DNA of 64,000 bases from Chitinophaga horti (GCF_022867795.2 NZ_CP107006.1:3224001-3288000), one strand, 5' to 3'; shown: positions 9,590 through 17,100, counted from the first letter of the stretch. Program-made: numbers and translations. Notes: generated by a model from the sequence alone, not told the origin.

Positions 9590-10153
9590 TTAACATATTG
9601 GTAATATTGACCAGGAAGCTTTCAGTTGACGTACTGCGCGAAACATATGTGTTTTCACGGAGTTGAGCGATATATCGAGCAGACTGGCAATCTCCTCATA
9701 AGTAAAGCCTTCGTCGCGCTGGAGGCGGAACACCAGCTGCATTTGCGGGGGTAACGTGGCGACGAGCTGCTGCATACGTTCGGCTGCATATTTATAATGC
9801 AGTTGATCATCTGGCTGAGAAAAATGCGTATCCGCCGCTTCGGCGAGTGTTTCTTCCGGGAGGGAAAACTGTTGTTTCTGGCGACGGTAATAGTCGTATA
9901 CTTTGTGCTTCACGGCTACGTAGAGATACGCGCCCAGGGTAGTATTGATTTGCAGGCGACTGCGCTGCTGCCATAACTGGCAGAACATCTCGGCTACAAT
10001 ATCTTCGGCCTCGTCGGTCGGGTAAGGCAGTAAGGTTTTTGTAAAGTGGCGCAGGCCCTCATAGTAGCGTTTAAAGATAGCATCAAACGCATCTTCGCTG
10101 CCGGAGATGAACAGTTGGAGATATTTGTCTTCATCAAATGATTGCCGCATCAT
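9590..10153 (-). CDS. ECF RNA polymerase sigma factor (Bacteroidetes SusC/D-linked type)
   Basis: Sigma-70 family factor of about 187 residues. Region 2 is seen as DAFDAIFKRYYEGLRHFTKTLL...AEDIVAEMFCQLW, and region 4 as the helix-turn-helix FTYEEIASLLDISLNSVKTHMFRAVRQLK. It should direct RNA polymerase to the operon 10153-2449 when released by the FecR protein. The frame is open to a further ATG at 10189, but the double ATG at 10153/10150 gives the usual length and lies right after a good promoter element. That leaves a 5' leader of only a few bases. Confidence 0.92.
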   Translation of the reverse strand: MMRQSFDEDKYLQLFISGSEDAFDAIFKRYYEGLRHFTKTLLPYPTDEAEDIVAEMFCQLWQQRSRLQINTTLGAYLYVAVKHKVYDYYRRQKQQFSLPEETLAEAADTHFSQPDDQLHYKYAAERMQQLVATLPPQMQLVFRLQRDEGFTYEEIASLLDISLNSVKTHMFRAVRQLKASWSILPIC

Positions 10154-10160
10154 TACAACG

Positions 10161-10189
10161 CGAAAGTAGAGCGAACGGGCGGCTTTCAA
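10161..10189 (-). promoter_or_regulatory. Predicted Bacteroidota promoter of the sigma/FecR/SusCD operon
   Basis: On the minus strand a TTG (10189-10187) is followed after 18 bases by TACTTTCG (10168-10161), close to the TTG/TAnnTTTG pattern of the primary sigma factor in this phylum. The expected transcription start falls 0-5 bases before the ATG pair at 10153/10150. Confidence 0.45.
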
Positions 10190-10207
10190 TGTTAGCTTTT
10201 TATTAAG

Positions 10208-10250
10208 CCTGCGCTTGCAGGTAGGCCCGCCTGCATCGCGGACGGGCCAC
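10208..10250. repeat. GC-rich palindromic extragenic element
   Basis: Two nested inverted repeats lie between the sigma start and the osmC stop: CCTGC-gctt-GCAGG (10208-10221), then GGCCCG...CGGGCC (about 10223-10248). There is no T tract, so it is not a clean intrinsic terminator. It may stop or stabilise the osmC transcript. It resembles the GC-rich islands near 40.3 and 41.1 kb. Confidence 0.4.
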
Positions 10251-10256
10251 TGCTAT

Positions 10257-10679
10257 TTATTTGTACGTCACTGTCAACGAAATAGGTGTAGCCGCCAGCG
10301 CTTTCGACACCGGGCAATTTTCCTTCGCCGCGTGCGCCACCTGGTTAAACTTTTCCTCACTTACACCGTCGATCAGGGAAGCGGTTACGTCCAGCTGAAT
10401 ACTGCTGATGCCCAGTGTAGCCACATCCAGTTCCACGGTCGCTTTGGTGTCGAGGCTGCCCGCAGTAATACCTTCCTGGGCCAGGAAGGCGCTGAGGGCC
10501 ATGGTATAACAACCCGCATGTGCGGCACCGAGCAACTCCTCCGGATTGGTGCCAACACCGTCGGCAAAACGGCTGTTAAATGAGTATTGTGTGTGATTGA
10601 GTGTGGTAGTTTGTGTGGTGATGTCACCTTTACCTTCTTTGGTATTACCTTCCCAATGAGCGTTTGCAGTTCTTTTCAT
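10257..10679 (-). CDS. OsmC-family thiol peroxidase
   Basis: 140-residue OsmC/Ohr superfamily protein that reduces organic hydroperoxides in the cytoplasm with two reactive Cys. These are Cys57 (GAAHAGCYTMAL) and Cys122 (KENCPVSKAL), both in the expected contexts; the KRTANAHWEGNTKEGKG start is typical of the OsmC subgroup. The frame is open to 10736, but ATG at 10679 gives the family length and lies just downstream of a promoter-like element. It is divergent from the NADH dehydrogenase gene, and the shared intergenic stretch has two palindromes that may be operators. Confidence 0.93.
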   Translation of the reverse strand: MKRTANAHWEGNTKEGKGDITTQTTTLNHTQYSFNSRFADGVGTNPEELLGAAHAGCYTMALSAFLAQEGITAGSLDTKATVELDVATLGISSIQLDVTASLIDGVSEEKFNQVAHAAKENCPVSKALAATPISLTVTYK

Positions 10680-10695
10680 AATGAATTGTTTACTG

Positions 10696-10703
10696 CAAAT
10701 ATC
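10696..10703 (-). promoter_or_regulatory. -7 element of the osmC promoter
   Basis: GATATTTG on the minus strand matches TAnnTTTG at seven of eight positions, 16 bases upstream of the ATG at 10679. A perfect 12-bp palindrome GTAAATATTTAC (10718-10729) lies just upstream. Confidence 0.4.
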
Positions 10704-10743
10704 CGTTCCCCGCCGCGGTAAATATTTACTAAACAAGGGAATC

Positions 10744-10759
10744 TATTGTCTAAACAATA
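10744..10759. promoter_or_regulatory. Candidate operator TATTGT-N4-ACAATA
   Basis: Perfect 6-bp inverted repeat with a four-base spacer between the divergent osmC and NADH dehydrogenase genes. Its AT-rich shape resembles MarR/OhrR-type operators known upstream of OsmC/Ohr genes. No MarR gene is in the window, so the regulator is unknown. Confidence 0.35.
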
Positions 10760-10810
10760 TGATGTTCCCCGCAACGTCATGTTCATCCCGGCCCGAAATC
10801 TGTTAAATGT

Positions 10811-10818
10811 TATCTTTA
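10811..10818 (+). promoter_or_regulatory. -7 element upstream of the NADH dehydrogenase gene
   Basis: TATCTTTA matches TAnnTTTG except for the last base and lies 17 bases before the TTG start at 10836. No clear -33 TTG is seen at the usual spacing. Confidence 0.35.
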
Positions 10819-10835
10819 CTAAAAAACCGTAGATT

Positions 10836-12167
10836 TTGTTACTGAACCTGGAGAAAATAGCCCATACAGATAAAAAGCGCGTAGTCATCATCGGCGGCGG
10901 CTTCGCGGGGCTGGAACTGGCCAAAACCCTTTCGAAGGCCGATTTACAGATCGTATTGATCGACAAGAACAACTACCATACGTTTCAGCCGCTGTTGTAC
11001 CAGGTGGCCACCGCCGGACTGGAGGCATCCTCCATCATCCATCCGTACCGGCGTATTATGCAGGACCAGGAGAACTTCTTTTTCCGCATGGCCGAAGCCC
11101 AGTCGATCGACACAGCGACCAATACACTCGAAACTTCCATCGGGTTTATCCGGTACGACTACCTGGTAATCGCTACCGGTGCAACGGCTAACTTCTACGG
11201 CAATACGGTGCTGCAGGAAAAGGCCATCTCCCTTAAAAGTATTGAAGATGCGTTACTGCTCCGCAACACGATCATCAGCAATTTCGAAAAGGCGCTACAG
11301 GTCAATGACGAAGAGCAGCTGAACAGTCTTATGGACTTCGTGATCGTAGGCGGCGGGCCTACCGGTGTGGAGATTGCCGGGGCGCTGAGTGAATTACGCA
11401 AACACGTATTCCCCAAGGGCTTCCGCGAGCTGGATTTTGTGAACATGGATATTCACCTCATACAGAGTGGCCCCGACCTGCTGAAAGGCATGTCTCCCAA
11501 GGCTTCTAAAAAAGCGTATGAATACCTGGAAGGCTTCGGCGTAAAGGTATGGCTCAACCGCCGGGTAAAGTCGTTCGACGGCTACAAAGTAACCCTTGAC
11601 AATGGCGAGCAGTTATGTTCCCGTATTCTCATATGGGCGGCGGGTGTTACCGGCGCACCAGTGGAGGGCCTCAAAGCAGAGAGTATGAAAGGCAACCAAT
11701 ACCTGGTAGATCAATACAACCGTGTATCCGGCTACGACAACATTTTCGCCCTGGGCGACATCGCGGCGATGGTGAGCCCTGAGCATCCGGATGGCTGCCC
11801 GATGCTGGCACAACCCGCCATACAGCAAGGACGTAACCTTGGCCACAACATCCTCCGTTACCAGGCCGGCAAAAAGCCTAAACCCTTCCGCTACAACGAC
11901 CGTGGCAGTATGGCCACTATCGGTCGCAACAAAGCCGTAGCAGATCTTAAACTATTCAACCGTGAGATTCGCACCCAGGGCTTCCGTGCCTGGCTGATCT
12001 GGATGTTCATCCACCTGATATCGATTATAGGATTCAGGAACCGGTTGGTGGTGCTGATCAACTGGGTGTGGAAATACCTGCGTTACGATGCCGGTATCGG
12101 CGTGATCATCGGGGCCAGGAAAGAAAACACACCGGTGGAGGAGTCGGTGGAAAAGGCAAGAATATAA
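10836..12167 (+). CDS. Type II NADH dehydrogenase (NDH-2)
   Basis: 443-residue single-subunit NADH:quinone oxidoreductase, peripheral on the inner membrane, feeding electrons to quinone without proton pumping. The FAD-binding Rossmann motif VVIIGGGFAGLELAKTL is near residue 17, the DKNNYHTFQPLLYQVATAGLE segment is characteristic of NDH-2, and a second NADH-binding motif VGGGPTGVEIAGAL is near 170. FALGDIAAM near the C-terminus contacts FAD. The last about 60 residues form a hydrophobic/amphipathic stretch (WLIWMFIHLISIIGF) that could anchor the protein. No ATG precedes the first motif and a stop lies just upstream, so initiation must be at TTG 10836 or another non-ATG codon nearby. Confidence 0.93.
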   Translation: MLLNLEKIAHTDKKRVVIIGGGFAGLELAKTLSKADLQIVLIDKNNYHTFQPLLYQVATAGLEASSIIHPYRRIMQDQENFFFRMAEAQSIDTATNTLETSIGFIRYDYLVIATGATANFYGNTVLQEKAISLKSIEDALLLRNTIISNFEKALQVNDEEQLNSLMDFVIVGGGPTGVEIAGALSELRKHVFPKGFRELDFVNMDIHLIQSGPDLLKGMSPKASKKAYEYLEGFGVKVWLNRRVKSFDGYKVTLDNGEQLCSRILIWAAGVTGAPVEGLKAESMKGNQYLVDQYNRVSGYDNIFALGDIAAMVSPEHPDGCPMLAQPAIQQGRNLGHNILRYQAGKKPKPFRYNDRGSMATIGRNKAVADLKLFNREIRTQGFRAWLIWMFIHLISIIGFRNRLVVLINWVWKYLRYDAGIGVIIGARKENTPVEESVEKARI

Positions 12168-12247
12168 AAACCCCGTGCTACGACAAACACAGGGTAGTTT
12201 CTATGGGATTCCATTCCTGTAAGTAATCAGTTCACAGGGGGTGTCCC

Positions 12248-12310
12248 TGTCAATTAAATGCCTTAATGAATCTTCTGTACTAATACATGTCATAAGTGTC
12301 AGCGCCCTCC
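12248..12310 (+). repeat. Non-coding element, copy A
   Basis: Carries three blocks shared with copy B in the same order: TGTCAATTAAAT (12248-12259), ATACATGTC (12283-12291) and CGCCCTCC (12303-12310). It is not coding and is followed 24 bp later by a strong terminator. It could be a small RNA or a leader. Confidence 0.45.
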
Positions 12311-12333
12311 CTGCGTGATTTGAGAATAAGAAC

Positions 12334-12375
12334 GTTATCAAAGCTATGCCGGCAGCACAGCTTTGATAACTTTTT
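12334..12375 (+). terminator. Strong Rho-independent terminator
   Basis: Perfect 12-bp stem GTTATCAAAGCT (12334-12345) / AGCTTTGATAAC (12359-12370) followed by five T. It ends any transcript reading through from ndh or starting at element A. Confidence 0.85.
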
Positions 12376-12419
12376 GTGGGCTAACGGGATGAAGGACTTA
12401 TCTGTGTTGCGGTAAAGTT

Positions 12420-12632
12420 TTACGGCTGGTCCTCACTGTCCTCAGTTTCCGCTCCTTGCTCGGTACCGTCCCATTCTACTTCTTCCGCTTCGTCTTCAGA
12501 CAAATCGTTCTCTTCCAGGTCTTCCTCATCCAATATTGGCGAGCCATCGTCCTCTACAGGAGCGGTGTCGTCAACAGCATTCTCATCTTCCTCACTGAGG
12601 GGATCCTTTGGGTCAATTTCTTCGGGTAACAT
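12420..12632 (-). CDS. Small, extremely acidic protein of unknown function
   Basis: 70 residues if started at ATG 12632 (MLPEEIDPKDPL...). The frame is open to 12719, but that extension has ordinary composition and looks like leader. By count 33 of 70 residues are Asp or Glu and only one is Lys; there is no Cys, signal peptide or membrane segment. Such composition predicts a disordered soluble protein, perhaps a metal or cation buffer, a DNA mimic or a chaperone-like partner, but none of these is shown. No family was recognised. The length without a stop in such biased sequence supports a real gene. It lies alone, flanked by the two related non-coding elements. Confidence 0.7.
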   Translation of the reverse strand: MLPEEIDPKDPLSEEDENAVDDTAPVEDDGSPILDEEDLEENDLSEDEAEEVEWDGTEQGAETEDSEDQP

Positions 12633-12822
12633 AATGTTTCGTTTTAAGGGTGATGAAATAACTTCACCTACACCCGGCAAATTATAATCCCGGTTAGGGT
12701 GTGAACCTGCCCCATCCACTTAAACTGAATGCCCGCCAAAATATGTTTTTATTTAAGATGTTTCTACGGCCGCGACGCCGTGCAATTATTTCCCTGCCAG
12801 TGGGGAGCTGTACCAATGAAAA

Positions 12823-12855
12823 GCCCCACGCTAAACAGCGCGGGGCGACTTTTTT
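12823..12855 (+). terminator. Rho-independent terminator with no plus-strand gene upstream
   Basis: Stem GCCCC-a-CGCT (12823-12832) / AGCG-c-GGGGC (12837-12846) with one mismatch, then GAC and a six-T run. On the minus strand it is followed by only four T. The nearest plus-strand gene is over 600 bp upstream and already has its own terminator. Confidence 0.65.
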
Positions 12856-12892
12856 GGCCTAAACAACTTTAGTTAAACAGTTAAATGTTTGA

Positions 12893-13004
12893 TGTCAATT
12901 AAATTTCAATAATCCTAATGATACATGTCCTAATGAAATTCATCCCTTTGGATGAAACCTTTTTGTTTTTCTATCCTATTCATAAATGAAAGTCGACGCC
13001 CTCC
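12893..13004 (+). repeat. Non-coding element, copy B
   Basis: The same three blocks as copy A: TGTCAATTAAAT (12893-12904), ATACATGTC (12921-12929) and CGCCCTCC (12997-13004). Between the second and third blocks copy B has an extra hairpin segment (12939-12966). The first block is identical over 12 bases. Confidence 0.45.
12939..12966 (+). terminator. Terminator-like hairpin inside element B
   Basis: 7-bp stem TTCATCC (12939-12945) / GGATGAA (12950-12956), four-base loop, then a T-rich tail broken by one G. Confidence 0.55.
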
Positions 13005-13252
13005 TCACGGTTACTTTTGATTTACCATATCCGCGGGGGAAATAGCAAATAGCAAACCGTGCCCTGGCCATAAAGCCACCCCATCCATTAAGGAGCCTAT
13101 TTATGCTATGTTACGTAACTTTTCCACATATTATTTACACCTAACTGTCATGCACACACTGTATAAATCTGTAGAAAATTGTTGCAGATGATACGCATTA
13201 AAGAATTGTTATTATTTGTTGCGTTGATATGTTAACGCTATTGTAATGATCC

Positions 13253-13891
13253 CTAGTAACTGATGCCTGCCGTTTTACGCAAATACACTTTCGTCGTTAA
13301 CTGCTTCAACATAAAATCCGCCACATCTGCGCGCGATACTTTTACTGCGATGGTATTATCGTTCGCCGGGAAACCATGTTTGTAATTCCTCGTCAGCGGC
13401 CCGTCTGTAAGGTTGCCCGGGCGTACGATCGTCCACTCGAGGGTGCTGTGTTTTACATGTTCTTCCTGTAAGGCATGATCTGCAAAGCCTTTTTTCAGGA
13501 GCAACGGCACGATCAGGTATTTAAAGTAGAACGGGGTACGATCGAGCACTTTGCGGCTGTCGCCGTAACCGAGCGATGTTTGGCAAACGAGGCGGTTAAC
13601 GTCATTACTCTCCATTCCCCTGATGATATTGTAAGTACCCTCCGAACGAAGCACGCCGGTCTTATTAGGAGGAGCGCCGATCGTGTTTAGTACGGCATCG
13701 TGACCTTTAATAGCAGCGGCCACACTGGCGGGGTTCAGTACATCGCCTTTTACGGTAGTTAACTGGGGGTGATGCAATTGCAGGCGGGACGGATCTCTTA
13801 CAAAAGCAGTTACCTGGTGCCCTTGTTCCAGGGCCTGCGTTACAAGATGTTTACCGGTTCCGCCGGTAGCGCCGAAAATAATCAGTTTCAT
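13253..13891 (-). CDS. NAD(P)-binding NmrA/SDR-type oxidoreductase
   Basis: 212-residue atypical short-chain dehydrogenase (NAD(P)H-binding family, PF13460-like). The dinucleotide motif GATGGTGKHL is at residues 8-17, followed by VTAFVRDPSRL typical of the NADP-binding arginine. The central VLNTIGAP and LVCQTSLGYGDS segments and the late WTIVRPGNLTDGP are hallmarks of NmrA-like and flavin-reductase-like proteins. The reaction is not identifiable. The gene lies 72 bp downstream of the AraC regulator on the same strand, and a near-perfect inverted repeat in front of its ATG suggests its own repressor or activator site. Confidence 0.88.
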   Translation of the reverse strand: MKLIIFGATGGTGKHLVTQALEQGHQVTAFVRDPSRLQLHHPQLTTVKGDVLNPASVAAAIKGHDAVLNTIGAPPNKTGVLRSEGTYNIIRGMESNDVNRLVCQTSLGYGDSRKVLDRTPFYFKYLIVPLLLKKGFADHALQEEHVKHSTLEWTIVRPGNLTDGPLTRNYKHGFPANDNTIAVKVSRADVADFMLKQLTTKVYLRKTAGISY

Positions 13892-13921
13892 CTTAGTTTG
13901 ATTTTATACCTCAAAACTAAG
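13892..13921. promoter_or_regulatory. Candidate operator: CTTAGTTT / AAACTAAG inverted repeat
   Basis: 8-bp perfect arms (13892-13899 and 13914-13921), extending to CTTAGTTTGA / TCAAAACTAAG with one extra A. It abuts the ATG of the NmrA-like reductase and spans a GGTATAAAATC stretch that could be its promoter core. A repressor or activator dimer site is the simplest reading. Confidence 0.45.
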
Positions 13922-13963
13922 ACGCATCGCAAGCGTAAAATAGAACGAAACCGACAAAGTAGC

Positions 13964-14770
13964 TTATCGCTTCAGCGGGGCGAGATTATCCATCAGCAAC
14001 GCGGCCTGTTGCTGGTACTGTTTGGGCGAGCAGCCGGCAAACTCTTTGAAGGCACGAATAAAGTGCGACTGGTCGGCGTAGTCGTTGTCAAAAGCTATGT
14101 CAGACAGCTTTTCGAAGTCGTTGTTGCGGAGTTGTTGCAGTGAGTTTTGAAACCGGCAGATGCGGGCGAATAAACCCGGCGGCATGCCTATGTATTGTTT
14201 GAAGCGGCGTTCGAAGCTGCGCTCTGTGAGGTTTACTTCGTCTCTTAATATTTTCATGGCGATCATACCGCTACTTTCCACCATTCTTGCGAGCGCATAC
14301 TGCATTTGCGGATCATCGCGGCCCTGTTGTTTACGCACGAGTGTCAACAGGTATTCTGATAAGATGTTCAGCCGCTCCCCTTCTGCGGCGGCAGCCAGTT
14401 GCTCGTCCAGGTAAAACCCCTGTTTCTTTGCTTCAGGTTGAAGGTCGATGCAGGTATTTGTCAGATCATCTGCCTTCATCCCGAAAACAGATTGTAAGGC
14501 GTTCGGGCGGAAGAAGATGCCCGTCGCGGCAAAACTGCCTTCCATCCGGATAGTGGCATGATGCGTGGCCTGCCCGAACAAAAACACATGTGGCAATTGT
14601 TTGTTCTCCTGGAACATCAGGCCTTTGTCCGAATGTTGAAATATAAGCCCCGGGCAGCCGTCCGCAATCGTGCGGAACTCGCTCACCGGTTTGTCGCGGC
14701 TTTCCAGCACCCAATAACATCGGATGTAAGGCTGCAGGTAGGCGGGCGGCGCTATTTGCTTAAAATTCAT
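13964..14770 (-). CDS. AraC-family transcriptional regulator
   Basis: 268 residues from ATG 14770 (MNFKQIAPPAYLQPYIRCYW). The in-frame extension to 14839 has no family similarity that I can see. The N-terminal ligand/dimerisation part (about 1-140) begins with the PPAYLQPYIRCYWVLES segment common in Bacteroidota regulators of the DUF6597 type. The C-terminal AraC domain has two helix-turn-helices, LTERSFERRFKQYIGMPPGLFARICRF and IAFDNDYADQSHFIRAFKEFAGCSPKQYQ. It may control the NmrA-like reductase downstream or the divergent DoxX gene; neither is proven. Confidence 0.92.
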   Translation of the reverse strand: MNFKQIAPPAYLQPYIRCYWVLESRDKPVSEFRTIADGCPGLIFQHSDKGLMFQENKQLPHVFLFGQATHHATIRMEGSFAATGIFFRPNALQSVFGMKADDLTNTCIDLQPEAKKQGFYLDEQLAAAAEGERLNILSEYLLTLVRKQQGRDDPQMQYALARMVESSGMIAMKILRDEVNLTERSFERRFKQYIGMPPGLFARICRFQNSLQQLRNNDFEKLSDIAFDNDYADQSHFIRAFKEFAGCSPKQYQQQAALLMDNLAPLKR

Positions 14771-15012
14771 ACTTTGAAGATAATACAAAATACCTTCGTT
14801 ACGGGCGCATTTTCCCCAATTATTATCTCGTAAAAACAATTAATGAGGTAATGAAGCAGCCTTTGGCACAACTTATGAGATATTAATAGCGTATGTTCAT
14901 TTACGGGACCATTCCACGCTGAAAAACCATACTGGTAGCTGAACCTTTTGCCAAGGACGGCTGTTAAAACTGTAAACCCTTAGTAATCAACGCTCACCAA
15001 ATACACCAAACT

Positions 15013-15468
15013 ATGGCAAAAACCTTCGCACAATCATTACTTGGCCGGCCGGGATATTCGAATGGAGTATCGCTCGTGCTGTTGATCCTGAGAGTGGTCG
15101 TGGGCATTGCTTTTATGTATCACGGCTGGGGAAAAATTCAACAACCCCTTAGCTGGAACTCGCCCGAATCGCCGCTCGCAATACCCGCTATATTCCAGTT
15201 GCTGGCAGCTGTATCTGAATTTGGAGGCGGCATCGCGCTTGTACTCGGCCTCGTTACGCCCATCGCTGCATTTGGCATCGCGGTAACGATGGCGGTAGCG
15301 GTATACATGCATGCCGTGATTTTCAAACAACCGTTCGTGGATATGGCAGGTGGACCGTCTTTCGAACTCGCACTTGTGTACTTAGCGATCGCATTGGTGC
15401 TGATGGTCATCGGCCCCGGCAAGTATTCGATCGACTACCGTTTATTCACGCCAAAAGCAAGACATTAA
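15013..15468 (+). CDS. DoxX-family membrane protein
   Basis: 151-residue integral membrane protein with four predicted helices (about 20-38 RVVVGIAFMYHGWGK, 58-80, 84-105, 118-136). The LRVVVGIAFMYHGWGKIQQP opening and FGGGIALVLGLVTPIAAFGI are typical of DoxX/SURF4-like proteins. Members have been linked to redox and sulfur metabolism and to detoxification, but the biochemical role is mostly undefined. The gene is monocistronic, ending at a terminator. It is divergent from the AraC regulator 242 bp away. Confidence 0.9.
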   Translation: MAKTFAQSLLGRPGYSNGVSLVLLILRVVVGIAFMYHGWGKIQQPLSWNSPESPLAIPAIFQLLAAVSEFGGGIALVLGLVTPIAAFGIAVTMAVAVYMHAVIFKQPFVDMAGGPSFELALVYLAIALVLMVIGPGKYSIDYRLFTPKARH

Positions 15469-15504
15469 AGGCGCTCTTATTTATCTGTTCATATAGAAAA
15501 CACA

Positions 15505-15530
15505 AAGCCGGGTACGACCCGGCTTTTGTT
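15505..15530 (+). terminator. Rho-independent terminator of the DoxX gene
   Basis: 9-bp stem AAGCCGGGT (15505-15513) / ACCCGGCTT (15517-15525), loop ACG, then a T-rich tail. Confidence 0.85.
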
Positions 15531-15611
15531 ATTTTACGCGCTTTTGGAAAACCGCACCTGTGCTAATGCTAAATCGAAAAACTTTAGCTTTCCTTTACCC
15601 ATACAAACCCT

Positions 15612-15619
15612 TATCTTTA
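15612..15619 (+). promoter_or_regulatory. -7-like element upstream of the GH125/GH97 pair
   Basis: TATCTTTA (TAnnTTTG with the last base changed), 28 bases before the ATG at 15648. The same variant precedes ndh. Confidence 0.3.
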
Positions 15620-15647
15620 TCCCGCTAAAAAAAACCACGATTTGAAA

Positions 15648-17069
15648 ATGGAAAGAAGAAATTTCCTCAGGAATGCGAGCGTTATCGGCGCCGGCCTGTT
15701 GCTTGCCGACAAAGTTGCTTTTGCTGCGCCTCCCATGGCTTTTCCCGTTGTGAGAACACCGGCGGCAAAAAGAAAGTTCACTTCTCAGGCAGTAGAGAAC
15801 GCCATCGCAGAGTTTAAAAAGAATGTGAAGAATGAAGAGCTGGGCTGGTTGTTCGAGAACTGCTTCCCTAACACGCTTGACACTACAGTGTTTCACGAAG
15901 TAAAAAATGGCGTGCCCGATACGTACGTAATTACAGGTGATATCGATGCGATGTGGCTGCGCGACAGCTCCGCACAGGTATGGCCGTACATGCAGTTCGT
16001 AAAACAGGACAAACCTCTGCAGGACCTCATTGCTGGCGTTATCAACCGTCAAACCGCCTGCATCCTGAAAGATCCATATGCGAACGCTTTCTACGGCGAT
16101 CCGAATAAAAAGGGCGAATGGTTCTCTGACCATACGGCGATGCAACCAGGTGTACACGAACGTAAATGGGAGATCGACTCAATCTGTTACCCCATCCGTC
16201 TTGCTTACAACTACTGGAAAATAAGCGGCGATACCAAACCTTTTAACGAAGACTGGAAAAAAGCGATCGCTGCGATCCTGAAAACGTTTAAAGAACAGCA
16301 GCGTAAAAGTGACCTGGGCCCGTACAAGTTCCAGCGCTCTACCCCACACGCTACGGATACACAACCGATGAGCGGTTACGGCTACCCGGTTAAACCAGTC
16401 GGACTGATTTGCTCCGCTTTCCGTCCGAGCGACGATGCCACGGTATACCAGTTCCTCATCCCTTCTAACTTCTTCGCCCTGGTAAGCCTTCGCGAAGCGG
16501 CAGAAATGGTGAAAACGATTTCCAAAGACAATACGCTCGCTGCAGAACTCACGGCCCTGGCCAACGAGGTAGATGCGGCACTTAAGAAGTACGGCACGTT
16601 CAACCACGCGAAGTACGGTAAGATCTACGCCTTCGAAACAGACGGCTACAGCAGCTTTAACATCATGGATGATTCCAACGTTCCGAGCCTGCTTTCTATG
16701 CCTTACCTTAACGCAGTGAAACTGAACGATGCGGTGTACCAGAATACCCGTCGTTTTGTACTGTCGCTGGACAACCCTTACTTCTTCAAAGGCACCGCTG
16801 CTGAAGGTATTGGCGGTCCGCACGTTGGTCGCGATATGATCTGGCCGATGAGTATTACCATGCGTGGTTTAACCAGCACGAACGATGCAGAGATCAAAAC
16901 CTGTATTGACCAGTTGCGCAAAACCCATGGCGACACCGGCTTTATGCACGAAGCGTTCCACAAAGACGATCCGAAAAAGTTCACCCGCTCCTGGTTTGCC
17001 TGGGCCAATACGCTGTTCGGCGAATTCCTCTGGAAGGTGTACAAAGAAAGACCACACTTGCTGAAATAA
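15648..17069 (+). CDS. GH125-family exo-alpha-1,6-mannosidase (DUF1237)
   Basis: 473-residue (alpha/alpha)6-barrel glycosidase of family GH125, known for metal-independent removal of alpha-1,6-linked mannose from mannans and N-glycans. ATG 15648 is preferred over the in-frame TTG at 15642. The N-terminus MERRNFLRNASVIGAGLLLADKVAFA looks like a twin-arginine signal, implying folding before export to the periplasm. Family landmarks are GDIDAMWLRDSSAQVWPY, FYGDPN, HERKWEIDSICYPIRLAYNYWK and GPHVGRDMIWPMSI; the acidic residues in WLRDSSAQ and WEIDS are in the usual active-site regions. It is followed 31 bp later by GH97, so the two probably share a transcript. Confidence 0.93.
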   Translation: MERRNFLRNASVIGAGLLLADKVAFAAPPMAFPVVRTPAAKRKFTSQAVENAIAEFKKNVKNEELGWLFENCFPNTLDTTVFHEVKNGVPDTYVITGDIDAMWLRDSSAQVWPYMQFVKQDKPLQDLIAGVINRQTACILKDPYANAFYGDPNKKGEWFSDHTAMQPGVHERKWEIDSICYPIRLAYNYWKISGDTKPFNEDWKKAIAAILKTFKEQQRKSDLGPYKFQRSTPHATDTQPMSGYGYPVKPVGLICSAFRPSDDATVYQFLIPSNFFALVSLREAAEMVKTISKDNTLAAELTALANEVDAALKKYGTFNHAKYGKIYAFETDGYSSFNIMDDSNVPSLLSMPYLNAVKLNDAVYQNTRRFVLSLDNPYFFKGTAAEGIGGPHVGRDMIWPMSITMRGLTSTNDAEIKTCIDQLRKTHGDTGFMHEAFHKDDPKKFTRSWFAWANTLFGEFLWKVYKERPHLLK

Positions 17070-17100
17070 CCCATCAACTTAGATTTTAAATAACTTCTGC

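Larger units (their letters stand above)
12168..12419. other. Gene-free stretch holding non-coding element A and a strong terminator
   Basis: Directly after ndh is an imperfect hairpin (about 12174-12195, ACCC-c-GTG with CAC-a-GGGT). Then comes element A (12248-12310), which recurs at 12893-13004, and then a perfect 12-bp terminator at 12334. A short plus-strand transcript ending there is possible. No open frame of note is seen. Confidence 0.45.
12633..13252. other. 620-bp gene-free region with element B and two terminator-like hairpins
   Basis: No convincing ORF on either strand. It contains the 5' leader of the acidic gene, a plus-strand terminator at 12823, element B (12893-13004) with a second terminator-like hairpin inside it at 12939, and an AT-rich stretch (13090-13250) with no recognisable structure apart from a short GCGTT/AACGC inverted repeat near 13221-13238. 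Two plus-strand hairpin-T structures without a plus-strand gene suggest one or more small RNAs. Confidence 0.45.
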
